A DNA stretch of 64,000 nt from the NCBI GenBank assembly GCA_025890175.1, contig JANPYM010000015.1, forward strand, positions 626,417 through 690,416, read 5' to 3'. Every line of letters starts with the position of its first letter. Position 1 is the stretch's first letter. Origin of the DNA: Ciborinia camelliae (taxonomy: Eukaryota > Ascomycota > Leotiomycetes > Helotiales > Sclerotiniaceae). Below, piece by piece: positions 36,146 through 46,507 of the stretch. The notes under the pieces were generated by a model that worked only from the letters and a program-made list of their open reading frames with translations, did no database searches and was not told the origin of the DNA. Position numbers and translations under genes: made by a program.

Positions 36146-36907
36146 TTCTGAACTAGAGTGTGTTAGGTTAGGGTGAGTACATGTTTGAATAAACTATGTG
36201 TTTGTCTCTACAGAATAGCTCATGGCAACTTGAATGCGATCTCAATATTGTCTGACAATATGTACCAATTCCTCAATTATCACCCTAAAAATATAATCCA
36301 ATCCAAAAATGGCATGCAGGTGGCCGCAGAAATATCGGCCCTTAAATTAGCGAGAGGTTGATTCAGGGGTATGTGGGGATAGGTATGCATCATACATTAT
36401 ACATCATATTCCGGGTAATTAATTAATTCACATTTTCGAAATTAAGTAATCACTAGGCAATATGGAGGTGTTCTATAGACAAACTAATTGATACTTTTGC
36501 ACAAAAATATCTACAAGTATAAATTAACACAAAAGTTGAGTGGTGTAACAGATTACCCAAGGTCACGTCAAGATGTACCGAGCGTGTCACGCAACGACAT
36601 ACAGCAAGTGAACTAAGTTCAAGGTGATACTTTCAAGGCTGCATAGTTCTATCTTAAAAGTGTAAATACTTTCTCTTTTCTTCTCCAGCAAGAAATTTCA
36701 ATATTGTGCTAAATGTCAATCAATCGGATGTTTCTAAATTGTTGAACACTCGGATTCTGATTTGGAAGAATTTAAAAACGCTGTGCTTGATTAATTACAA
36801 AATGTTTACGCTGTTGGGAGGTTGCACTCTGTTTCAGAAGCTCAATGTACTGCAACGGCTATCTAAAGTTCTGGCGCACCCTCGTCTCCAAACTCTAGAC
36901 CCTGAAA
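36146..36907. other. Convergent spacer
   Basis: Lies between the 3' ends of the RBR gene and the HNH gene; A/T-rich in parts. The 122-codon frame at 36706-37074 overlaps the HNH gene antisense and is taken as its shadow. Confidence 0.4.
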
Positions 36908-38290
36908 TCACACACCTTGAGATTCCAAACCTTGAGGCTCAATACCCTGAGACTGCAGAATTTGAGACTCCAGATCCTCATCCGCATCCGCATCCGGCAC
37001 GTCGCATATCCTTTCTATCAACAATGCTGGATAATTTTCAATTTTACCTTTCGACTTTTTCCGCGTATGAGTGAGAGGAAGGGAATATTTCACGTAGCTT
37101 CCCATCTTTCTTATCAATTTTCGACTCACCCAGTGGCCGTGCCCACGATTGTATGGAAACAAAGAAGGCCCCCACGCTTTTATTCCATATGTCTGCTCCT
37201 CAGAAATTCTCTGCTGATCAAATCTTTTGAGTTTTGAGACAGCCAAACAAAGCAACCAGTGGAAATGCAGGAAATGTTTTCGTGGTCTGCCCCGACTCAA
37301 AAATTGTAGATCCCGTCCATGAATCTCCTCGAACAAACATCCAAGCTCGAGATGTCTACACCTCAAAAGTTTGGAATCCATCACCCGGACTTGCAACCCT
37401 TTATTTCCCTGAGTACATGGAATAATCGAGATTCGACATGTCTCAAAAGCGACTTGGATTTGTCTCTCGAGTATTAATCCATTCCGGTGCGAGTACGCCC
37501 CTTTGGAGTCGACAAAATTAAAGAATATACACATTTCATCTATGCTTATTCGCGATGGGACAATATGAACGGCTTTCCGCTGATTTGCTGGTCCCCAAGC
37601 TTTTGTAACAGCACACCAAACTTCAATAATACCAACATCCTTAAAAACTGAAGGCAAAGACTCGGTCTGATTCTCTAATGATTTCCAATTTGAATAGAAC
37701 ATGTTCAAGCTCTTTGTAAACATGTCATATCTTGGCCGGCTCTGTTGAGTCATTATCTGGAAAACCATTTGCATAAATCCTTCAGCATCCTTTGCTTTTA
37801 CTTTCAATTTCATTCCTTTAGTCACAACACAAATAATTTGATCCCAAATGAGCTTCCGCTTGTTGGACCACGTTTTAAGTAGAGACTCATAAGCCTCCAC
37901 TGATTCTTGGGAGCTGCTAGTGGGAATTGACTTCAAATGATTGAGTTGTTTCTCTACTGACTTGTACCTATCTGCAAGCGTGCATGATACAAGTCGCAAT
38001 TTTGTTACCCAATATCTTGGAATGCTTGGATCCATAGTCAATAAAAGTGCCTCGAGCCGTTTCTTTTCTTCACTTTGTGAAGGGGTGTGATCAAAGGTCT
38101 TGACCTTGCCTGTCTCGAGTAGCTTCAACGAATATATCTCCTCTTCGTTCATGTCCAACAGATCGAGGAATTCGATTGCAGCTGAGTATCCCCAGTATTT
38201 TGTACTATCCCTCCCATGTAATGATAAAATTACTTTGAACTTCTTTCTTGCTGAAATCTCTGACTCGGTATAACCCGTAGTCTCTGCCAT
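36908..38290 (-). CDS. HNH-type nuclease-domain protein (fungal accessory family)
   Basis: A single-exon, 460-aa protein starting at ATG 38290. The centre reads VWCAVTKAWGPANQRKAVHIVPSRI and, about 35 residues later, SHRNGLILERQIQVAFETCRISIIP. This matches the pattern of fungal HNH_2-like proteins: CxVT, then AHIIP-like, then RNGLLL, then an AFD-like block and a beta strand. Note VHIVP for AHIVP and AFE for AFD, so the metal site may be weakened. The N-terminal half is helical and charged, with no motif. The C-terminus is basic (THTRKKSKGK) and ends in a short glutamine-rich repeat (SQGIEPQGLESQG). Role unknown; such genes are numerous in Leotiomycetes and often lie beside repeats. Nuclease activity is not assured. 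Confidence 0.65.
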   Translation of the reverse strand: MAETTGYTESEISARKKFKVILSLHGRDSTKYWGYSAAIEFLDLLDMNEEEIYSLKLLETGKVKTFDHTPSQSEEKKRLEALLLTMDPSIPRYWVTKLRLVSCTLADRYKSVEKQLNHLKSIPTSSSQESVEAYESLLKTWSNKRKLIWDQIICVVTKGMKLKVKAKDAEGFMQMVFQIMTQQSRPRYDMFTKSLNMFYSNWKSLENQTESLPSVFKDVGIIEVWCAVTKAWGPANQRKAVHIVPSRISIDEMCIFFNFVDSKGAYSHRNGLILERQIQVAFETCRISIIPCTQGNKGLQVRVMDSKLLRCRHLELGCLFEEIHGRDLQFLSRGRPRKHFLHFHWLLCLAVSKLKRFDQQRISEEQTYGIKAWGPSLFPYNRGHGHWVSRKLIRKMGSYVKYSLPLTHTRKKSKGKIENYPALLIERICDVPDADADEDLESQILQSQGIEPQGLESQGV

Positions 38291-39121
38291 CTTCTCAATA
38301 AATTTGGAAACAGGGAGAGGGATTGGTATTCTTATGATCCCAGAAGTGAGTCGAGTGACGACGGGAAATGAAGGATTAATTATTTATCTCAACTTCCAAT
38401 TATGGATATGGATGAAAGAAAACAATGTTTTTGTGATTCCAACAGCGCTGGTGATGGAAGAAGGATTAAATATCTGTCGTAAGTGCCAAATATTGGTATG
38501 AATGAATTCAAGGGGAAGATAAATGTTTTAATATGAAAATGTTTAGAGAAATGATGTTTTGTGGTTCCAAAAGTAATGATGAGGAAGGAAATATCTGTTT
38601 TATCATCCTACTGTCAACACAATGAACGAAGAAGGAACGATATCAAAAACTAGAAGGAGCCAAATGATACCTTGACTACGGTAAGGAAAGAACAATACCT
38701 CGAACCCAATTTATTGGTTCACCACTGGCAATTGTATTGGACTCTTAATTTATCACTACCTTCTACTTTCTTTTGTTATTGTTGTGTGTCGAGCTAGTGT
38801 ATGTAGAACTATTTTATATCAACACTTTCAATAGACTCGAAGTCATCTGAGCTCTATGTAGGTAGTAATCGGCCACATCTTCAAGCAGCATATGTAAAAA
38901 GGTTTGTATACTAAAACTATCTTTTGAAAAGTTCATGCCAGATCTGGGGCTCTATTCAAATTATCCTCCATGTTATTCCTATTTCCATAGGAACTCAATA
39001 AGAACAATCCATTCAACTAACGATCCAAGCTAAAATATAAACTTGGCATGACTATACAGCCAACCAGAAAGGAAGAAAGAAAGAAAGAGTCCCAAAATAA
39101 GAAGCCAGACGATAATCTGCT
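38291..39121. other. Spacer left of the MITE
   Basis: Contains the promoter side of the HNH gene. GAAGGATTAATTAT... and GAAGGATTAAATATCTGT near 38371 and 38460 are short imperfect direct repeats. No gene is seen. Confidence 0.4.
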
Positions 39122-39130
39122 TAGAATAAA

Positions 39131-39550
39131 CGGCAAATATCTAAAATAGCATGTTTTTCAACTTTCATACCCCAACTAGCATAGGAACTTTCCATTTCGA
39201 TCTCAAGTAGCATATGTTGCTATTTCAGTCTAAAAAAATATATAATCCTATCGAACCTATCCCCTCCCATCGAACCTACAACCCTAAAAACCTACCAACC
39301 TACCAACCTACCCCCTCCCACCGAACCTACGAACTTACAACCCTATTTTTTAAAAAAAATTTATACTATTTGAAGTATTAAAAATTAAAAATAATGCTAT
39401 TCCAGATATTTGCTATTATATTCAAGGACCAGAATATCACAAAACTAAAAGAAAAAATCGACCTCAAATAGCATATGCTAGACCTCGAATAGCATATTAT
39501 ACTAGTTAGGATATCAAAGTTCAAAAACATGCTATTTCAGATACCTGCCG
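39131..39550. mobile_element. Mutator-like MITE (420 bp, 9-bp TSD)
   Basis: The element is bounded by identical 9-bp duplications TAGAATAAA at 39122-39130 and 39551-39559. Its ends are long terminal inverted repeats beginning CGGCA: 53 bp from each end match with about 8 mismatches (shared core AAATAGCATGTTTTT). Subterminal copies of TAGCATATG in both orientations continue the symmetry inward. The centre holds CCTACCAACCTACC-type C/A-rich sequence and an A/T run, and no coding sequence. A 9-bp duplication with long TIRs is typical of the Mutator superfamily; a non-autonomous member is inferred. Confidence 0.85.
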
Positions 39551-39559
39551 TAGAATAAA

Positions 39560-40586
39560 TTAATCAAAAGAAAAAGCTCTTGAGAAATACCGACAATTCC
39601 ATTCTCACCGCCTAAATAACTAACTACATAATCTCGGAAACAGATATACAAATAACAATCAGGAATCAGTACAACATCCATCCACCACCAGTATCTATGT
39701 AATCCCTATATAATCCCTAAGTAATCCCACCAAGCACAAAGCGCATACTATGCCATAGATTTAAGCGATTAACAGATTTACAACCCACAAACCAGCAAGC
39801 ATATAAATATATATAATGCTTTACTATTAGAGCCATGGCGAAGAAACGTTAATTATTCTGCGTAACATTTCATTATGCGCTATACATATAACATGTTAAA
39901 CCCCCTGAGGGTGTCAGAATTGAATCACGTAATTAACGAGTTCCGCTTCCTTTGGCTCGATGAGGTAGGGGAGGGGGGCAATACTACATGCAAGAAGGCT
40001 CTAAAAAATATGCGTGACTAGCGCGCCCTCGATATCTTATATCTTCTATCCCTTTAATAAATAACTTTCGGTATAATCATTGTGCTGTACTGTATCCTTT
40101 CACCACACATACATAGACTCATATACTCATACACTCATAAAATAATCGCTTTACTTCATTGTGACTATGAATTATGCATGCATGCTAACGGATAATGAAC
40201 ATCCAACACTATGCGGATGATATCATATTGATAAACATAAACATAAACATCTCCCATAACCCAGCCCTTATGAACCAATTCGCTAGCGAGTGCCATGAGA
40301 TGATATTCCTCTAAGAGAGATTTCCCATCACTCCCTCCTGCACTGTTGTTTCTGTTTCGCTTTGGTTATGTCTCAGCACACGCACATGAATAATATACAA
40401 CAGTAGCCTCTCACGACACGAAAAATAAAGGTATAACACCAACCACGAATATCGGCAGCCATGCGAAAGAATGCACGCGTGTCATTCAGCAATTTAAGAT
40501 GAGCTGAGCTACGTGACACATCCTTGGGGAGTCATCAATATCATGCCGACCCGTCGAATATGCAACTCCATTTGCTTTATCGCTTC
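39560..40586. other. Gene-free spacer
   Basis: No gene is seen in about 1 kb. Simple runs such as ATAAACATAAACATAAACAT (about 40230) and GCATGCATGC occur. Confidence 0.4.
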
Positions 40587-41405
40587 TCACAACGGTTTTC
40601 TGCGCTCTTTTTCTCCGTACAGGAAAGTTCTCAGTGACCTCCACAGTTCAGGCACAGTACACTCTTCTCGCTCTGCATTCGGAGGATTTGTAGCTTCTCC
40701 TCTATTTGCGTGCTGTGATGGGGCATGAGTCTGGTCAATCAGATCTTGGAGGCGGTCTCGTAATGTAGGATTGGCAACCAAATTTTGGACCAACATCCTT
40801 TTGGAATAAACGAATGGCGATTCGGGTCTCGGCGGTTGCGGTATTTCAAGCTCTTCTCCACCTAGAGTTGCTCCATTTGGTTGTTGTGATAAAACGCGCG
40901 CCTCCAGATCCTCTATCTTTTCCAAGGTTTGTTGCAAGTTTTTCTCCAAATATTCCATCTCTCTATCGTTGTCATAGATCTTGTCCCTCAAAAAAGCTTT
41001 CTTTCTCCTTAATTCCTCCAATTTTCCCTCCAAGCTTGCCTCCAAACTTGGCTGCTCGAATCTTGGGTCCTCCAACTCCTCCGAACTTGCCTCCTCCGAA
41101 CTTGCCTCGTGCAATTCTTGCATACTTGCCTCCTGCAATTCTTGCAAAAGTGCCTTCTGCAAAATTTCATTCTGCATAATTGCCTCCGGCAAATTTGCCT
41201 CCCGCAAACTTAACTCCTCCAAACTGAACTCCCCCAATCTTAACTCCTCCAATTTTTCCTTCACATGCTTTACATGCTTTCCAACTACCCATCTTAATGA
41301 AAACGATAGTTTATCAAGGCAAGGTAAATTTTTGAGCTGCGCGGAGAATCTTCGTTGCCACGCGGTTCGGAATTGTGGTGTAGAGCGAGGAGTGAAACGC
41401 TGCAT
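40587..41405 (-). CDS. Predicted coiled-coil protein, unknown
   Basis: From ATG 41405 the frame encodes 272 aa. A basic start (MQRFTPRSTPQFRTAWQRRF) is followed by a long glutamate/leucine-rich stretch with local repeats (ELQEASMQELHEASSEEASS), then a predicted coiled coil (KLEELRRKKAFLRDKIYDND...EKIEDLEARV). The C-terminus is polar. The frame is open upstream to 41435 with only a TTG. It could instead be joined to the upstream frame at 41452-41973 by a 46-nt intron (weak GTAGCA donor, CTGAC branch, CATCAG acceptor at 41426-41431), which keeps frame; that would fuse it to the GH3 relic. Low-complexity composition makes its status uncertain. Confidence 0.45.
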   Translation of the reverse strand: MQRFTPRSTPQFRTAWQRRFSAQLKNLPCLDKLSFSLRWVVGKHVKHVKEKLEELRLGEFSLEELSLREANLPEAIMQNEILQKALLQELQEASMQELHEASSEEASSEELEDPRFEQPSLEASLEGKLEELRRKKAFLRDKIYDNDREMEYLEKNLQQTLEKIEDLEARVLSQQPNGATLGGEELEIPQPPRPESPFVYSKRMLVQNLVANPTLRDRLQDLIDQTHAPSQHANRGEATNPPNAEREECTVPELWRSLRTFLYGEKERRKPL

Positions 41406-41451
41406 ATCTTTGACCGATTGACAGATCTGATGCAAAAAGTCAGTTTGCCTG

Positions 41452-41973
41452 CTAGCGATAAGATTGTGCTACTTCGGCAGCCTGTACGGTGCCGTGGTTG
41501 GTGATAGTCACAGAGATTGTGGCGATGCTATCGTAGAGATTTGATTTTCCGCCAGGGGATAAGAGTGCTGCATTATACATGACGTAGATTGAGAATATCT
41601 TACTTTGTCTGACCCTAAGGCCTTCGATTGAGAACAGGGGTGATTTATAATCTCCCACTTTTTGACAGAAAGCTAAAGCAGCTGCTTTGGACTGTAGTTT
41701 TGGGAGGTACCGACCAAAATCCTCTTCGGTGTATGGCGTATAATTATGAAACCACTCTCTCGTGAACAGGTCAAAGTAACCTCGCGGACCCGTATTTTCT
41801 GAACTAATTACGGATTGATAATTGTTGCTCCAAGGATATAAGTTGAGAGAAGGATATACAAATGTCGAGAACGGAGGGAAACAATAAACGAAAATAGTGA
41901 TAATGGCGATGGGTGCTTGTAAATTAAAATATACGGCGACAAATCGGGGTTTGAAACTTTTCGAGGTAAACAT
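41452..41973 (-). pseudogene. GH3 beta-glucosidase C-terminal relic in a 173-codon frame
   Basis: The last 35 residues (LLSPGGKSNLYDSIATISV, then TITNHGTVQAAEVAQ) match the fibronectin-III-like C-terminal domain of fungal family-3 beta-glucosidases, whose pattern is PGG-x-x-x-LYD-x-x-A-T-V-S-V and later EVAQLY. Here it stops at SYR-stop right after EVAQ. No catalytic domain, signal peptide or upstream GH3 segment is found. The preceding part of the frame (FTREWFHNYTPYTEEDFGRY) is unrecognised. It is best read as a decayed or captured fragment; a chimeric gene with the coiled-coil ORF downstream is possible. Confidence 0.45.
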
Positions 41974-42155
41974 CCATCAGTCCATTCGAGATAAAGTGGT
42001 GTGGACAAGTTTAAAGTCCAGACGAAATTGGTAGGCGCCATGAAGTGTTTTAAGGTTCGCCATAATTCATGTTAACTAATAACACGGGGCAAGTGTGAAA
42101 GCCGTGGTTCCAGATTATTCTCCGAAAACATCATCCAGTCCTACTGGCGACTCAT

Positions 42156-44663
42156 TCAAAATCCAGCCTCTCTTACTGCAGTTACGATAGCAGCGTTCAC
42201 ATCGGCCCTTCGGAATCCAGGAGCACGCCCCAGGCAGGATGCACGAGCAGCCAGTTCTACAAAGATAACAATTAGCTCTTGTTCAAATCTGAACATCTAA
42301 ATAACATACCTCTTATCAGAGTTTCGACACTAATTGTCACGGTACGTTTCTCTGCATAGCGCTTATTAGTGGCGCTAAGGATAGGGCTAGCGTTCTCAGA
42401 ATTGGGATTGGTTGTAGCATCAAATATTGGGCCGGTTAAATCGAAGGGACTTGGCCCTTTGGAAGTATCAGTATCCCACGAGGGGAATGTCATAAACGAC
42501 GAAGCACCATCAGTTTGCACTTCTTTATTTAGGTTGTCATTGACGTAGTCAAAATTATACGCATCTTGGCTAGTTTCATCAAATATCTTTCCAACTGGAC
42601 TTCGAGGTGTAGGGGGCAATCTCGAGTCAGTGCTAGCAGTTACTGGACTGCCGGCATCGGATAAAAGCTCAAGATCTATCTGACCTGTGATGAAATCGGC
42701 GGCTGGAGGAAGGTCAAATCCATGGCCCCTAAGATATCCTTCGACATCGTTGGAATCGAAGAATTCACCTTCAAAGCCAGGAAGAGTGCATTTCATATCA
42801 GAATTGATATTTTCTCGAACCGGCGCAAAAGCTGCGGAAAACGGGCCCATGGAAAACCCGGTACGAAACTTAGGCATGAACGCATTGTCAGTGTCAGGGC
42901 CTTGGTTAGGATAGTATGTCCCTGCCCCGCCTAGGTGAAGGAATGGAGCACGCCATTCCTGGAGTGATTCTTTCGCTGAGCTTTTCAGAGTCCTTCTAAG
43001 TCGTTCTGTAGTTTGTTCCTTGGTTTCATATTTCAGGCAATAGCCAAAGGCCTTTTGAATTAGGGGCTCGGGAGGATTTGGCATAGTGAGTAGCCGATAA
43101 CCTTGTTCAATCGTTGCGCGGTGCACTCGACGTGCAAATGAAAGCTCAAAGTAGGAATGTGTAGCTGGAAGTGGGACCGGGGCATGCGGATAAAAGCTTT
43201 GGGAAAAAACATCAATGGTAGGAGAAGGTATCTCGGCCCGGTATTGTTGGATATCCATCGAATCGAAAAGGAAACTAGCATTATCTTCGGTAGCCCTGCT
43301 GATTACTTCGAAATCTTTAGTTTCTTTTGTGTCCTGTTGGCTATATTCGGTCTGCCTTTCTTCTTCAGAGCTAGTATCCTTCGACACAGTATATCCACCC
43401 CATGAATGTACCGGCTCGGTGGCAATCGACTCTTCTGGGAGTAAAGTTGGAGGGGATGGGCGTTGAGTGCTATGAGAAGTCAAAGAATGTTTGGTCTCGA
43501 TGTGAGGTTCATGCGTGATCTTATTCGGGGAGTCTCCATCGTCCCTTAAATTTTCATCACTTGCGCTCTGCTTTGCGAGCGCAAGGAATCTTTGGGTAGT
43601 TGATTGAAGTTGCTGGCCAAATTCTGGTTCCCGCTGCAGAATACCTCTATTGATGGCAAAATCATAAAGGCTGATGAATATATTATTCATCTCCTCATTT
43701 GAGCCTCGAAGCTCTTGAACTTGCTTCTCTAGAGAAGAAATCGTTGTCTCTTTGCGATGTCGGTAGGCTCTTTGAGCCATTCGAATTTGAGTTCTTCGCC
43801 TCTTGGCAATAATTAGCATTGTGAGTGATATCGACAAGTATTTTAAGATTTGGAGAACATATAAGGTTGGGATTCTGCTCAGATATTCCCCTTGTGTATA
43901 CAGGCGATTTCGCCACAGGTACTTGATACAAAGACTTAAGAGAACTCACATCAGCAGCATTTTCATCCTTAGTATCGACTCTCGGTCTCCCTCTTGCCTT
44001 TTTCCGAGCTTCATCATCGTCCTCGAGACTGAGAGACTCATTTCTGACTCTCTTCCTTCGCTTCTTCCCATGCTCCTGCTCCTGGTCCTCACTTGGTAGT
44101 CTTGTATCACTACTGTCCCCACTCTTCTCTAGCATTCCAAAGGGTATCGGATTATGCATCTGACCCTTACTCATCATACTAGGATTGTGGGATCCCATTG
44201 AACTCCTGCCATCATCATACTTCTCCGCACTCAAAATACCCAGACTACTAGGATATGTTGGATGGAATGGATGATTCATATAGGCACTCTGCGAGATCTG
44301 TTCTGTAGGGTTGAACACAAGGGTCTCCATGGCTCGATGAGGTCTGGAGTAATCTCCTACGAGGCTGGATACGGAGGGTGCAAGATGATATTGTGATATA
44401 TCTGTAGGATGATTACTGATCGTGGATGAAGAGATTGATGTGGCGGTGGTGGGCGTTACATGTGAGTGGTACCCGGCGTCTCGGGTTGTTGTCAAAGCTC
44501 TCGAGTGATTATTGCTCGGAGGAATAGAGCCGGTAGCGCTGGATATTGAATTAGGCGTATTGGAATTGTTGTTAGTGTTTGTTTGCATAGCGGCTTGGGT
44601 GAGAATGGTCAAAGCATAGTTATCCTGCTGCTGTAAGGGAAGACCATCATATGAATGATTCAT
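42156..44663 (-). CDS. bZIP transcription factor (RGRPR-basic-region type)
   Basis: Three exons: 44663-43950, 43801-42310 and 42256-42156 (2307 nt, 768 aa). Intron 1 has GTGAGT/CAAG (148 nt, TGCTAAT branch) and intron 2 GTATGT/TTTGTAG (53 nt, AGCTAAT branch). The first splice rebuilds the basic region: RKKARGRPRVDTKDENAAD joins RRRTQIRMAQRAYRHRKE, followed by TTISSLEKQVQELRGSNEEM as the start of the zipper (residues about 220-275). This is a common Pezizomycotina bZIP class with a DNA-contact core of AQRAYR rather than NxxAAxxCR. The N-terminus is rich in Q, N, S and T; KKRRKRVR near residue 208 is a likely nuclear signal. The C-terminus, restored by the last exon, ends ELAARASCLGRAPGFRRADV and GF. 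Targets unknown. Confidence 0.85.
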
Positions 44664-46507
44664 CTCGACCAGCTTGTCGTGAGCGGCGGTGGGGACCCTT
44701 TCCCACTTTAAACACAATTGGGAGACGGATCAAGAGAATATTACGCCTTATAGTTGTTGACTTGTCGTCAGCGCCAGTCAGCGTGTATAATAATTTCAAG
44801 TATTGGCTGAATAACAATTCACATTAACGCCGACAATAGTACGAGTTCTTCTCCAGTCATCAGAATGCTGTGGCGCAAAAGCGCACGCACGCACGCAAGG
44901 AGATTGAAGCTTTGTCAGCCTTTTCTTCAATCGATTTTGACTGACTGTAATTTTTGCCCTTCCCCTTCCTTCTCTTGCTACCTATGAGACGAGGTGAAAT
45001 GCAGTACTAGGTAGTAGTAATATGCGCAGTAGGTATGTATGCTTATGCAATATGCGTGTGATACAAATGGAGTAGCCTAGCTTCGTAAGGTTTAAGGTTA
45101 AAAGGTTAAAAGTATAATAAGTTAAGTTGGTTAATAATAACAAGTGCCTAGGTAGGTAAGAACTAACAATTTGTGGGATTTGATCAAGCAAAAAGTTGGA
45201 GTACAGTACAGACAGTACAGTTCTCCGTATTAGTGATCTGCTCTGGTCTGATCTGATCTGGTCTGCTCTGCCCTGATCTGATTCCAATGTCTGGTTTCTT
45301 AACTTCCTTTGTTGCCGACAGAAATGTGACGTGTGACGTAACGTGACGTTTTCGTTCAAGGAGAGAGGATCCAAGATCTGAGGGAAGGAGATTTAACGGG
45401 AGTCGGGTTTCCGAGGAATTAAATGATCTTGATTACTATTCAATATGTGGGGGAGAAGGGGGGTTTATACCTATGGATAGTAGATATGATTATTCAGCCT
45501 CTTACATGGCCGGGGATTTCTGAATCGTCAACCAACCTCATGGAGATGGATTTGTCAATAGTTTCAAAAACCATTCAATACGCTAACGAAGATCCCCGGC
45601 CATATCATTTCAACCCAAAATTACCTAGGGAGGTACTCTATGATGGCATTTGATTATTCGATTGCAAGATCGGCAAAAATCCATGTCCCGTCCTGTCTCG
45701 TTCTGTCATCCGATCTGACGATAGATCAGACCAGACCAGACCAGACCAGACCAGGGTTGTGCAATGCCCAGATCTGGTATAGTGTAGCATCTCCGGTATA
45801 TTTTCAAATCTTCTAGACTTCCCCGGTGAGTTCTTAGGTAGCTCTCAGATTCCAAAAAGAGGATCGAGTCTCCCGTAACTTTACCCGCTTCTTTACCCGC
45901 TTATCATCTTCCCGTCACCATATTGTGCTTTCATAACCCGAATACAATACGATACGGTACCAATCCTCCTGGTCGTCATACTCTATATGCTAACGATAGC
46001 AGGTTCACTGATGCTAAAATACACTACTTTCATGTTTGTATCAAGAATGTATCTCTATTCCTGAACGCTAAATCTTCGCCTACAGTACTTTACAAACCAT
46101 TTCCCTAGCAGCATTGTATTATAATGCGGCATGTAAGATATCCCCAACGCCTTCAAAACGACCGAGTACAGAGCAGTAGACACCAATCAATGTAAATAGA
46201 GAAAGAAATAACGACCTCGAATGAAGGCGTAAATTCGCGGCCCTCCCCAGATTGATGCGCTTGAGTGCAGCAACTCCTACCTTGTTTGAACCGAGCCGCG
46301 CAAAACACCCTTCAGACCAATCCCATTTGACCCGCAATGCTTTTATGAAACCTTTGATGACCAGCTGCAGAGACCTACGACATTTCCGAAAAGAAGACCG
46401 GGTATCGTTATGTCTATGCAAAACCGAAGATGAAATCCCCCATGCTCGTTTGCGTCGTATCGGTGCTTTTATAATTGTACATTGAAAGTGGAAGTAGGAA
46501 GTTGAGA
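44664..46507. other. Divergent/gene-free spacer with CTGAT repeats
   Basis: The promoter side of the bZIP gene. It holds CTGCTCTGGTCTGATCTG runs (about 45238-45290) and, 480 bp away, the complementary-type (CCAGA)n array at 45727-45755, which could pair as an inverted repeat. No gene supported. Confidence 0.45.
45327..45349. promoter_or_regulatory. Triple TGACGT (CRE-like) bZIP site
   Basis: TGACGT occurs three times in 23 bp, at 45327-45332, 45334-45339 and 45344-45349, about 660 bp upstream of the bZIP start codon. TGACGT(A/C)A is a classic bZIP/CREB-type target. Autoregulation or control by another bZIP is plausible but unproven. Confidence 0.45.
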
